A stretch of DNA of 33,839 nucleotides from CAZSLZ01 sp964607865. Lineage in GTDB: Bacteria; Vulcanimicrobiota; JAJTBE01; CAZSLZ01. The notes under the pieces were generated by a model. That model was not told the origin of the DNA. It saw only the letters and a list, made by a program, of their open reading frames with translations, and did not search any database. Position 1 is the stretch's first letter. The number at the start of each line of letters is the position of its first letter. The stretch spans positions 1-33,839 of the forward strand of contig CAZSLZ010000014.1 in NCBI GenBank assembly GCA_964607865.1, read 5' to 3'. A program made the position numbers and the translations under genes. Shown piece by piece: positions 22,660 to 29,622 of the stretch.

Positions 22660-24213
22660 TTATTTTGTTTTAACGGTTTGATTGATTTCCTTCATAACTC
22701 TGGCTACAAAACGGGTGGCTGATGCGTTGGAAGGAAATACAATAACTCCTGCATCCTGAAATACCTTGGATTGTGTTTCCAGGTTCTGGGGGTCTTCTGG
22801 TACTCCACAAACTGATGCCACAAAGATTATATGCCTGCCGTCATCGTGAGCAATTTTCTGGGCTTTCTGTATAGCCTGTGCCAGTTCCGGGGCGGGGTCA
22901 GGATGTGCGCCGTATCCCAGAACCAGGTCCATTAAAATAATGGCGGTTTCAGGATCGCTGGCTTCTTCCATAATCCGGTCAATACGTTTTGTGGAATCAA
23001 TCATGGGATGAGGCGCCCCTTTGGTGAAGACGTCGTCGCCCATATCCACCAGGGTATCTTCCTGAGATTTGAAAGGATTCTTCAATTTGCTCTTTTCGTC
23101 CTTGGTTACATTGGACCATAGTTTGAACCCCAGGCTTTCCAGAATTATCCGTGTTTCGCTGGTGAGAGTTCCGCCAGAATACAAACCTCTTAAATATTTC
23201 TGGCTGGAACCGAGTTGCGCCAGTTCTTTCTTCAGTAGTTCTTCAATATTTGCCGGGGTTAACAGAACCGGTTCCCTGCCTGCAGCTTCCATTGCCTTGA
23301 AGGCTGCCTCTTCCAGGGTTACTGCGAAGGTAAGGCTGTGTTTTCTGGCTTCCTGACCGTCACTGCCCAGCAGGTTGACCACTACCGGTTTTCTGGAATC
23401 TTTTACCATGTTGTAAATTTCCTTTTCCACATCGGGATGAGGTGGTTTGGAAATGAGAACCAGAACTTCGGTTTCAGGGTCTTCCATCAGCGCACGGATT
23501 CCCATTTTCATGGTAATTCCGTTTACGTCTTTGGAAAGATCTCTTCCGCCGGTTCCTATGGCGTGGGAAACTCCGCCCCCCATTTTGTGAATGAGGGTGG
23601 ATACCTCCTGAATACCCGTTCCTGCGGCGGCCACCAGGCCAATATTACCGGTTCTTACCTTGTTGGCAAACCCCAGGGCAACTCCGCCAATTATGACTGT
23701 TCCGCAATCAGGGCCCATAACCAGTAGATCTTCTTTTTCACCCCTTTTCTTCAGGGCTATTTCAGTTTCCAGGGGGACATTGTCAGAGAAAAGCATAAGA
23801 TGGATACCTCTATCCATGAGTTTCTCCGCTTCGTATTCCACATGTTCTCCAGGAATTGAAATCACCGCCAGGTTGGCATCGTGCAGAATCTGAAGAGCTC
23901 CCTCCAGGGTTTTCGGTTTTACTTCCTCTCCTTCTGTTGAAACTTTGGGAGCCATCATTTCTTCCAGAACTTCCAGAATTTTTTCCGTTGGTTGTTCCGA
24001 TTCAATTTGAAGGCTGACAATCAGATCTCCGGCCTGTGCCTTTTCCCCTTCCGGTGTAAGTAAATTGGTTGCCTTCAGTATCTCCTTGTTGGCATCTGTG
24101 CCCATCATTAGAGATACCTGCCTGGCTTCAAGATGATCTTTGATTTTGCCGGCTGCGCTCATGAGGGCAACCGAGTCGTAATAACGATTTTGTAATACTA
24201 TATTTTTAACCAT
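22660..24213 (-). CDS. fdrA: acyl-CoA synthetase-like protein FdrA
   Basis: FdrA proteins are relatives of succinyl-CoA synthetase linked to anaerobic purine/allantoin breakdown (oxamate transcarbamylase complex in E. coli). The 517-residue protein has the CoA-ligase-like Rossmann and flavodoxin-like folds. Typical motifs are VMGPDCGTVIIGGVALGFAN (about 190–210), LVAAAGTGIQEVSTLIHKMG and GGVSHAIGTGGRDLS, with the glycine-rich loop and conserved His. Later motifs are YSGGTLTSET, GAPHPMID and LVLGYGAHPDPA. ATG at 24,213 is taken as start in place of the TTG two codons earlier. The next gene is its small partner. Purine-degradation genes and a carbamate kinase are not seen in the window, so the substrate is open. 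Confidence 0.93.
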   Translation of the reverse strand: MVKNIVLQNRYYDSVALMSAAGKIKDHLEARQVSLMMGTDANKEILKATNLLTPEGEKAQAGDLIVSLQIESEQPTEKILEVLEEMMAPKVSTEGEEVKPKTLEGALQILHDANLAVISIPGEHVEYEAEKLMDRGIHLMLFSDNVPLETEIALKKRGEKEDLLVMGPDCGTVIIGGVALGFANKVRTGNIGLVAAAGTGIQEVSTLIHKMGGGVSHAIGTGGRDLSKDVNGITMKMGIRALMEDPETEVLVLISKPPHPDVEKEIYNMVKDSRKPVVVNLLGSDGQEARKHSLTFAVTLEEAAFKAMEAAGREPVLLTPANIEELLKKELAQLGSSQKYLRGLYSGGTLTSETRIILESLGFKLWSNVTKDEKSKLKNPFKSQEDTLVDMGDDVFTKGAPHPMIDSTKRIDRIMEEASDPETAIILMDLVLGYGAHPDPAPELAQAIQKAQKIAHDDGRHIIFVASVCGVPEDPQNLETQSKVFQDAGVIVFPSNASATRFVARVMKEINQTVKTK

Positions 24214-24219
24214 ATACAA

Positions 24220-24505
24220 ATTTTCTACAGTTTATATTATTAGTCCTTTAGAGTAATTTACTGATTTACATTTTAAAAAAATGTGAACAACTGGACAGGT
24301 TTACGGTGTTATTCCGGTAAAAACTAACTCCGGGGCTTATGATGTATGGTTTTGGAGTGATTGAAAGAGATGGTTTAAAAACATGAAAAATTAGTATAAA
24401 AGTATTGACAAACCCATTCAGATCGGTTATTATGTTTTTGCTAAAAATCCCCGGAAGGGTTTTTTTTAATGTAAGAGAAATTTTTCCGGCAGATTTTAAT
24501 TTTGA
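24220..24505. other. intergenic region before tRNA-Gly
   Basis: This is 286 bases without a gene between divergent fdrA and tRNA-Gly. It contains the tRNA promoter and a weak terminator-like element at 24,443–24,468 (CCC/GGG stem with AAAAA/TTTTT extension and a T tract) between promoter and tRNA. Confidence 0.55.
24405..24433 (+). promoter_or_regulatory. sigma-70 promoter for tRNA-Gly
   Basis: Perfect TTGACA (24,405–24,410), a 17-base spacer and TATTAT (24,428–24,433). A consensus -35 fits the left genome; Campylobacterota housekeeping promoters usually lack one. This suggests that the genome change lies to the right of here. Confidence 0.75.
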
Positions 24506-24582
24506 GCGGGAGTAGCTCAGATGGCTAGAGCACTAGCCTTCCAAGCTGGGGGTCGCGGGTTCGAATCCCGTCTCCCGCTCCA
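24506..24582 (+). tRNA. tRNA-Gly (anticodon TCC)
   Basis: Acceptor stem GCGGGAG/CTCCCGC, anticodon stem CTAGC/GCTGG (one G·U) with loop CTTCCAA, T arm GCGGGTTCGAATCCCGT, discriminator T and an encoded CCA. The glyT-thrT-tuf order is also conserved in many proteobacteria, so this tRNA could belong to either genome or contain the join. Confidence 0.95.
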
Positions 24583-24659
24583 CTTTGATACTGGGAGCTA
24601 GGCTACATTTATTTGCTTCCATTATCTTAAAGCATTGTTGCAACAGTGTTTATACGCGC

Positions 24660-24734
<75 letters not shown>

Positions 24735-24783
24735 TAATTTGGAGACCCAAAAAGTTTATTTAAATTTGTTAGAGGAGAAACTA

Positions 24784-25983
24784 ATGGCAAAAGAAAAATT
24801 CGTCAAGAATAAGCCACATGTCAATATTGGTACAATCGGTCATGTTGACCACGGAAAAACTACGCTAACTGCTGCTATTTCAGCTGTGCTTTCTACAAAA
24901 GGTTGGGCGGAGTCTAGAGATTATGATCAGATAGATAATGCTCCTGAAGAAAAAGAGAGAGGTATTACAATTGCTACTTCTCACATAGAGTATGAAACAG
25001 AAAACAGACACTATGCGCATGTTGACTGTCCAGGTCACGCCGATTATGTTAAAAACATGATTACTGGTGCTGCACAGATGGATGGTGCTATACTTGTTGT
25101 TTCTGCAGCTGATGGTCCTATGCCACAAACTAGAGAGCATATCCTTCTTTCAAGACAGGTTGGTGTACCGTATATAGTTGTTTTCTTAAACAAAGAAGAT
25201 ATGGTTGATGATGAAGAACTTCTTGAGCTAGTTGAAATGGAAGTTAGAGAGCTACTTGATAGTTATGAGTTCCCAGGTGATGACACTCCAATAGTTACTG
25301 GATCTGCACTTCAAGCTCTTGAAGAGGTTAAATCAGGAAATCTTGGAGAGTGGAGTGATAAAATCATGAAGCTTATGGATGCTGTTGATAGCTACATCCC
25401 AAGCCCTGAAAGAGATACTGAAAAAGATTTCCTTATGCCAGTTGAGGATGTTTTCTCAATCGCTGGTAGAGGTACAGTTGTTACAGGTAGAATCGAAAGA
25501 GGTACTATCAATGTTGGTGCTGAGATTGAGATAGTTGGTCTAGGTGATACTTCAAAAACAACAGTTACTGGTGTTGAGATGTTTAGAAAAGAGCTTGACA
25601 AAGGTGAGGCTGGAGATAATGTTGGTATTCTTCTTAGAGGTACTAAAAAAGATGAAGTTGAAAGAGGACAGGTTCTTTGTAAGCCAGGCTCTATCACACC
25701 TCACAAAAAGTTTGAAGGTGAGATATATGTACTAAGTAAAGAAGAAGGTGGTAGACACACTCCATTCTTTAATGGTTACAGACCTCAGTTTTATGTAAGA
25801 ACAACAGATGTTACAGGGTCTATCACTCTTCCTGAAGGTACAGAGATGGTTATGCCTGGTGATAATGTTAAAATTTCAGTTGAATTAATAGCTCCAATCG
25901 CACTTGAAGATGGTACAAGATTTGCAATCCGTGAGGGTGGTAGAACTGTTGGTGCAGGTGTTGTTAGTAAGATTATAGAGTAG
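24784..25983 (+). CDS. tuf: elongation factor Tu
   Basis: EF-Tu carries aminoacyl-tRNA to the ribosome in a GTP-dependent way. The 399-residue protein has G1 GHVDHGKTTL, the effector loop region RGITIATSHIEYET, G3 DCPGHADYVKNMITGA and G4 NKEDMVDDEEL. Beta-barrel domains 2 and 3 follow, ending GGRTVGAGVVSKI. The sequence is of Campylobacterota type. A longer frame from 24,739 exists, but ATG at 24,784 with AGAGGAG upstream gives the exact family start MAKEKF. The coding sequence is the first clear AT-rich gene after the junction. Confidence 0.98.
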   Translation: MAKEKFVKNKPHVNIGTIGHVDHGKTTLTAAISAVLSTKGWAESRDYDQIDNAPEEKERGITIATSHIEYETENRHYAHVDCPGHADYVKNMITGAAQMDGAILVVSAADGPMPQTREHILLSRQVGVPYIVVFLNKEDMVDDEELLELVEMEVRELLDSYEFPGDDTPIVTGSALQALEEVKSGNLGEWSDKIMKLMDAVDSYIPSPERDTEKDFLMPVEDVFSIAGRGTVVTGRIERGTINVGAEIEIVGLGDTSKTTVTGVEMFRKELDKGEAGDNVGILLRGTKKDEVERGQVLCKPGSITPHKKFEGEIYVLSKEEGGRHTPFFNGYRPQFYVRTTDVTGSITLPEGTEMVMPGDNVKISVELIAPIALEDGTRFAIREGGRTVGAGVVSKIIE

Positions 25984-25986
25984 TTT

Positions 25987-26012
25987 ACAAAGAGAGGTTT
26001 TCCTCTTTTTGT
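25987..26012 (+). terminator. hairpin after tuf
   Basis: ACAAAGAGAGG and CCTCTTTTTGT form an 11-base stem (one G·U) around TTTT, directly after the tuf stop. The T-rich 3' arm gives little extra U tract, so it may attenuate rather than stop transcription into rpmG. Confidence 0.65.
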
Positions 26013-26042
26013 ATTGTATAAAATTAAAAAGGTTTATATATT

Positions 26043-26195
26043 ATGAGAGAGATTATACATCTAGCTTGCCAAGAGTGTAAGAGAAGAAACTATCACACAA
26101 CAAAAAACAAAAAAACTCATACAGAGAAATTTGAGGTTAAAAAGTATTGTAGATTTGATAAAAAGCATACAATACACAAAGAGGCAAAGCTTTAA
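26043..26195 (+). CDS. rpmG: 50S ribosomal protein L33
   Basis: L33 is a small protein of the large ribosomal subunit. The 50-residue frame starts MREIIHLACQECKRRNYHTT and ends KKHTIHKEAKL. It has the CxxC pair (C9, C12), while the second half keeps only one Cys (KYCRFDKKH), as in other Campylobacterota L33. It sits between tuf and tRNA-Trp, its normal place in this group. Confidence 0.93.
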   Translation: MREIIHLACQECKRRNYHTTKNKKTHTEKFEVKKYCRFDKKHTIHKEAKL

Positions 26196-26205
26196 TTTGT
26201 GTTGT

Positions 26206-26281
26206 AGGTCAGTAGCTCCAATGGTAGAGCGTCGGTCTCCAAAACCGAATGCTGGGGGTTCGAGTCCCTCCTGGCCTGCCA
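26206..26281 (+). tRNA. tRNA-Trp (anticodon CCA)
   Basis: Acceptor AGGTCAG/CTGGCCT (one G·U), anticodon stem TCGGT/ACCGA with loop CTCCAAA, discriminator G and encoded CCA. It lies ten bases after rpmG and 25 before secE. Confidence 0.96.
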
Positions 26282-26306
26282 CTTCGCGTAGAAGTAGGAA
26301 GTAATT

Positions 26307-26492
26307 ATGAAAAAAATGATTAACTATTATAGATTAGCAAAAGAGGAATTATATAAAGTTATTTTTCCTACTAAAGATCAGATAAGAAATGGCTTTTTCT
26401 CTGTTGTATTGGTTGTTATATTTGTAACGATATTTTTAGGTTTGTTTGATTTGACTTTTTCGTCAATTCTTTCATTGGTACTAGGACAATAG
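26307..26492 (+). CDS. secE: protein translocase subunit SecE
   Basis: SecE clamps the SecY channel in the inner membrane. The 61-residue single-span form has the amphipathic N-terminal helix with LAKEELYKVIFPTKDQ and one membrane segment at about 30–50. The start is ATG with AGGAAG upstream. nusG follows after ten bases. Confidence 0.94.
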   Translation: MKKMINYYRLAKEELYKVIFPTKDQIRNGFFSVVLVVIFVTIFLGLFDLTFSSILSLVLGQ

Positions 26493-26502
26493 GAACTTAA
26501 CT

Positions 26503-27033
26503 ATGGATAATAAATGGTACGCTATACAGGTATATTCGGGAAGTGAACTGTCTGTAAAAAGAGCGATTGAAAAACTTAAGATTGATATGAATCTCGGTGA
26601 GAGGGTTGAGAATATAATTGTTCCTACTGAAGATGTAATAGAGGTCAAGAATAATAAAAAAAAGATAAGCGAAAGAAGTCTATATCCAGGATATGTATTT
26701 GTCAAAGTGGATTTAGATACTGAGCTTTGGCAGAAGATTCAGCAACTCCCAAGAGTTGGTAGGTTTATAGGTGAAAACAAAAAACCTACAGCCCTTAGCG
26801 AGAATGATATCAATCTTATTTTAGAAAAGGTTCAGAACAAGGCGGCTCCAAAACCGAAAGTCTCATTTGATGAGGGTGAAGTTGTAAGGATTATAGATGG
26901 TCCATTTGCTAACTTTACAGGGACAGTTGAAGAGTATGATTTAAAACACAGAAAGCTAAAGCTTAATGTATCTATTTTTGGACGAAGTACACCAATTGAG
27001 ATACTTTATTCACAAGTTGAAAAGATTGTATAA
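26503..27033 (+). CDS. nusG: transcription termination/antitermination factor NusG
   Basis: NusG binds RNA polymerase and links it to Rho and the ribosome. The 176-residue protein has the NGN domain (KWYAIQVYSGSELSVKRAIE at 4–23; LYPGYVFVKVDLD; PRVGRFIG) and a C-terminal KOW domain at about 122–176 (FDEGEVVRIIDGPFANFTGT). It has normal length and is placed between secE and rplK. Confidence 0.97.
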   Translation: MDNKWYAIQVYSGSELSVKRAIEKLKIDMNLGERVENIIVPTEDVIEVKNNKKKISERSLYPGYVFVKVDLDTELWQKIQQLPRVGRFIGENKKPTALSENDINLILEKVQNKAAPKPKVSFDEGEVVRIIDGPFANFTGTVEEYDLKHRKLKLNVSIFGRSTPIEILYSQVEKIV

Positions 27034-27043
27034 AGGATAACAT

Positions 27044-27469
27044 ATGGCAAAAAAGGTAACAGGACAACTAAAACTTCAAATACCTGCCGGAAAGGCAAAC
27101 CCCTCACCTCCAGTAGGTCCAGCTCTTGGTCAAAGAGGGATTAATATTATGGAGTTTTGTAAAGCTTTTAATGAGAAGACAAAAGATTTAGGTGATTTTT
27201 CTATCCCTGTTATTATTACTGTATATAGTGATAAAAGCTTTACTTTTGAGACTAAGCAGCCTCCTGCTACGGACTTAATTAAAAAAGCTGCTCAAATAAA
27301 AAAGGGTAGTGATAACCCACTAAAAAACAAAGTTGCTAAAATAACAAGAGATCAGGTTAGAGAGATTGTTAAGCTAAAAATGTCAGATCTTAATGCGAAT
27401 GATGAAGATGCTGCATTTAATATTATCGCTGGTAGTGCAAGAAGTATCGGCATAGAAATTGTGGACTAA
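27044..27469 (+). CDS. rplK: 50S ribosomal protein L11
   Basis: L11 forms the GTPase-associated centre with 23S rRNA and the L10/L12 stalk. The 141-residue protein shows PPVGPALGQRGINIMEFCKA near residue 22 and the C-terminal RNA-binding domain (GSARSIGIEIVD end). Its stop overlaps an ATG of the next frame, but rplA probably starts at the following ATG. Confidence 0.98.
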   Translation: MAKKVTGQLKLQIPAGKANPSPPVGPALGQRGINIMEFCKAFNEKTKDLGDFSIPVIITVYSDKSFTFETKQPPATDLIKKAAQIKKGSDNPLKNKVAKITRDQVREIVKLKMSDLNANDEDAAFNIIAGSARSIGIEIVD

Positions 27470-27480
27470 TGGAGATCGCT

Positions 27481-28185
27481 ATGACAAATAAAGTATCTAA
27501 AAAAAGACAAGAGTTAGAAAAAAAAGTTGATTTTGAGAAAGTATATGATGTAGATAGTGCAAGTGATACTGTAAAAAGTATGGCCACTGCTAAGTTTGAT
27601 GAGACTATTGAGCTTGCTTTAAGACTTGGAGTTGATCCAAGACATGCAGATCAGATGGTAAGAGGTGCGGTTGTACTTCCTCATGGAACTGGTAAAACAT
27701 TAAAAGTCGCAGTAGTTGCCAAAGATGCAAAAGCTGATGAGGCAAAAGCAGCTGGAGCTGATATAGTTGGTGGTGATGATTTGATTGATGAAATCAAAAA
27801 TGGAATGCTTGATTTTGATATTATGATTGCTACTCCAGATATGATGGGTGCAGTTGGTAAAGTTGGTAGAGTTCTTGGGCCAAAAGGTCTTATGCCAAAC
27901 CCTAAGACTGGCACTGTAACTATGGATGTAGAAAAAGCAGTAAAGAATGCTAAAGCAGGTCAAGTAAACTTCAGAGTTGATAAGAAGGGAAATCTTCACG
28001 CGCCTTTAGGGAAAGTTAGCTTTGATAAAGAAAAGATAAAAGAAAACCTAATGGAGTTGCTAAGAACAGTAAACAGACTAAAGCCTTCAACTTCAAAAGG
28101 TAAATATATAAAAAATGCAGCGATATCATTAACAATGAGTCCATCTATAAAATTAGATTCACAACAATTGATGGACATTAAGTAG
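27481..28185 (+). CDS. rplA: 50S ribosomal protein L1
   Basis: L1 forms the mobile stalk at the ribosomal E site and represses its own operon in many bacteria. The 234-residue protein has DPRHADQMVRGAVVLPHGTG, LMPNPKTGTVT and VNFRVDKKGNLHAPLGKVSF. ATG at 27,481 has GGAG six bases upstream and gives the normal length; the ATG at 27,469 overlaps the rplK stop and adds four residues. Confidence 0.97.
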   Translation: MTNKVSKKRQELEKKVDFEKVYDVDSASDTVKSMATAKFDETIELALRLGVDPRHADQMVRGAVVLPHGTGKTLKVAVVAKDAKADEAKAAGADIVGGDDLIDEIKNGMLDFDIMIATPDMMGAVGKVGRVLGPKGLMPNPKTGTVTMDVEKAVKNAKAGQVNFRVDKKGNLHAPLGKVSFDKEKIKENLMELLRTVNRLKPSTSKGKYIKNAAISLTMSPSIKLDSQQLMDIK

Positions 28186-28196
28186 ACTTAATCTTA

Positions 28197-28267
28197 GACT
28201 GAAGAAAGTAGGGGCTCATTTGAGCTTAATCGCACTCCTTTGCCCTACCCATACAGTCAGAAAGGAG
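28197..28267 (+). promoter_or_regulatory. rplJ leader RNA (L10-type autoregulatory element)
   Basis: Outer stem GACTG/CAGTC (28,197–28,201 with 28,254–28,258), inner stem GTAGGG/CCCTAC (28,208–28,213 with 28,243–28,248), and a hairpin GCTC-ATTT-GAGC. Between them CTCCTTT (28,235–28,241) is complementary to AAAGGAG of the rplJ ribosome binding site (28,261–28,267). L10 leaders bound by the L10/L12 complex are known from several phyla. Binding here is an inference from this fold. Confidence 0.7.
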
Positions 28268-28275
28268 GAAAAAGC

Positions 28276-28782
28276 TTGACTAGACAAGAAAAAGACCAGC
28301 TCGTTAAAGAACTGACTCAAGAGTTTGCTGATGCTCAGGGTATTGCAGTATGTGACTACAAAGGTCTAACTGTGAGCCAACTTGAAGCTGTTAGAAAAAG
28401 TGCAAGAGAACAAGATTTGCAAGTTAAAGTTGTTAAAAATACTATAGCATCCATAGCTCTTGGTGCAGCGAATAAAGAGGGTCTTGAACTTAAAGATACA
28501 AACATCTTTATCTGGGGTAGTGATCAGGTTAGCTTGGCTAAAACTATCACAAAAGTTGCCAAAGATGAAGAGAAATTTGTTATTAAGTTTGGGCACTTCG
28601 ATGGTGCAGTAGTTGAGAAATCCCAGATTGAGGCAATATCCAAACTACCTTCAAGAGAAGAGTTGGTTGGAATGCTTCTTTCAGTGTGGACTGCTCCAAT
28701 GCGAAATATGGCTTATGTGCTTAATGCACCACTATCAAATTTCGCTACAGCACTAAATAACCTAGCTCAAAAAGAGCAATAG
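28276..28782 (+). CDS. rplJ: 50S ribosomal protein L10
   Basis: L10 is the stalk base that anchors L7/L12 dimers and binds 23S rRNA with L11. The 168-residue protein has the N-terminal RNA-binding domain (GIAVCDYKGLTVSQLEAVRK; VVKNTIASIALG) and a C-terminal L12-binding helix. The start is TTG at 28,276, seven bases after AAAGGAGG. An upstream TTG at 28,240 lies within the leader stem and is rejected. Expression is probably controlled by the leader RNA. Confidence 0.96.
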   Translation: MTRQEKDQLVKELTQEFADAQGIAVCDYKGLTVSQLEAVRKSAREQDLQVKVVKNTIASIALGAANKEGLELKDTNIFIWGSDQVSLAKTITKVAKDEEKFVIKFGHFDGAVVEKSQIEAISKLPSREELVGMLLSVWTAPMRNMAYVLNAPLSNFATALNNLAQKEQ

Positions 28783-28831
28783 AAAGAATAGTTTTACTTG
28801 GGAAGTTTTGCTTTCTGAGTTTGTAAATAAA

Positions 28832-28934
28832 CTGAGCCTTCTGCTGAAGAAAATTTGTTTTCCAAGCAGGGTAGATAGGCTGAGCCTTCTGCTGAAGAAA
28901 ATTTGTTTTCCAAGCAGGGTAGATAGGCTGAGCC
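28832..28934 (+). repeat. 48-base tandem repeat between rplJ and rplL
   Basis: Unit starts at 28,832, 28,880 and 28,928 each begin CTGAGCC; the first two units are complete and identical. Each unit begins CTGAGCCTTCTGCTGAAGAA and ends CCAAGCAGGGTAGATAGG. It contains small stems CTTC/GAAG and GAAAA/TTTTC. The sequence after the gap (29,035) resumes in phase with TTCTGCTGAAGAAAA and then diverges. Confidence 0.9.
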
Positions 28935-29034
28935 NNNNNNNNNNNNNNNNNNNNNNNNNNNNNNNNNNNNNNNNNNNNNNNNNNNNNNNNNNNNNNNNNN
29001 NNNNNNNNNNNNNNNNNNNNNNNNNNNNNNNNNN
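28935..29034. other. assembly gap of 100 N inside tandem repeat
   Basis: Exactly 100 N, a placeholder. The left flank ends AGCC and the right flank begins TTCTGCTG, which are adjacent within a unit. The true missing length is therefore expected to be zero or a multiple of 48 bases. Confidence 0.95.
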
Positions 29035-29122
29035 TTCTGCTGAAGAAAACTCAGCGTTAGCGTAGCATAAGGAGCTCTGCTCCTTAGGCGTATAAAATAA
29101 TAAAAAAACAAAGGATTAACAA

Positions 29123-29509
29123 ATGGCAATCACAAAAGAAGAGATACTAGATCACATAGCTAATATGTCAGTTCTTGAGCTTTCAGAACTAGTTAAAGAG
29201 TTTGAAGAGAAGTTTGGCGTAAGTGCAGCGCCTACAGTAGTTGCAGGTGGAGCTGCTCCAGCTGCTACAGGTGATGCAGGTGCAGCTGCTGCTGAAAAGA
29301 CTGAGTTTGATGTTGTCCTAAAATCAGCTGGTGCTAAAAAGATCAATGTTATTAAAGTTATAAGAGAGCTTACTGGTCTTGGACTAAAAGAAGCAAAAGA
29401 TGCTGCAGAAAAGACACCTTTTACTGTTAAAGAGGGTGCAAGTAAAGAGGATGCTGATGCAATGAAGGCTAAACTAGAAGAAGCTGGAGCTGAAGTAGAA
29501 GTCAAGTAG
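29123..29509 (+). CDS. rplL: 50S ribosomal protein L7/L12
   Basis: L7/L12 is the multi-copy stalk protein that recruits translation factors. The 128-residue protein has the N-terminal dimer domain (LDHIANMSVLELSELVKEFE), an Ala/Gly hinge at about 36–55, and the C-terminal factor-binding domain (KKINVIKVIRELTGLGLKEA; ending GAEVEVK). Start ATG at 29,123 follows AAAGGA. It lies after an unusual repeat-filled spacer and before hairpins that separate it from rpoB. Confidence 0.98.
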   Translation: MAITKEEILDHIANMSVLELSELVKEFEEKFGVSAAPTVVAGGAAPAATGDAGAAAAEKTEFDVVLKSAGAKKINVIKVIRELTGLGLKEAKDAAEKTPFTVKEGASKEDADAMKAKLEEAGAEVEVK

Positions 29510-29517
29510 ATAGTTAT

Positions 29518-29572
29518 TCCCCTTTTGGGGAGTGCTAACAGCAAAGCTATTGATGTAATAGTTTTGTTGTTA
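29518..29572 (+). promoter_or_regulatory. two hairpins between rplL and rpoB
   Basis: TCCCC-TTTT-GGGGA at 29,518–29,531 is followed at 29,536–29,572 by a long stem TAACAGCAAAGCTATT with AATAGTTTTGTTGTTA (two G·U pairs) around GATGT. In E. coli this spacer holds an attenuator and an RNase III site that set the ratio of ribosomal protein to polymerase. A similar role is an inference. Confidence 0.6.
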
Positions 29573-29622
29573 TGCATGAACATAATCTTAAGCACTTCAA
29601 AATCTACTCACAGAGGTAAGCA

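Larger units (their letters stand above)
28783..29122. other. expanded rplJ–rplL spacer
   Basis: This spacer is 340 bases as written, with tandem repeats, a gap, and the hairpin AAGGAGC-TCT-GCTCCTT at 29,069–29,085. No gene is supported; the open frame across the repeats exists because 48 is a multiple of three. These genes are usually much closer together. Confidence 0.7.

Noticed and set aside
28240..28275. Upstream TTG start for rplJ
   Set aside because: It lies in the leader stem, has no ribosome binding site and adds a non-family N-terminus.
28832..29065. CRISPR array or small repeat protein in the rplJ–rplL spacer
   Set aside because: The 48-base units abut directly without spacers, so it is not a CRISPR. 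The open frame through them follows from the unit being a multiple of three and has no ribosome binding site.
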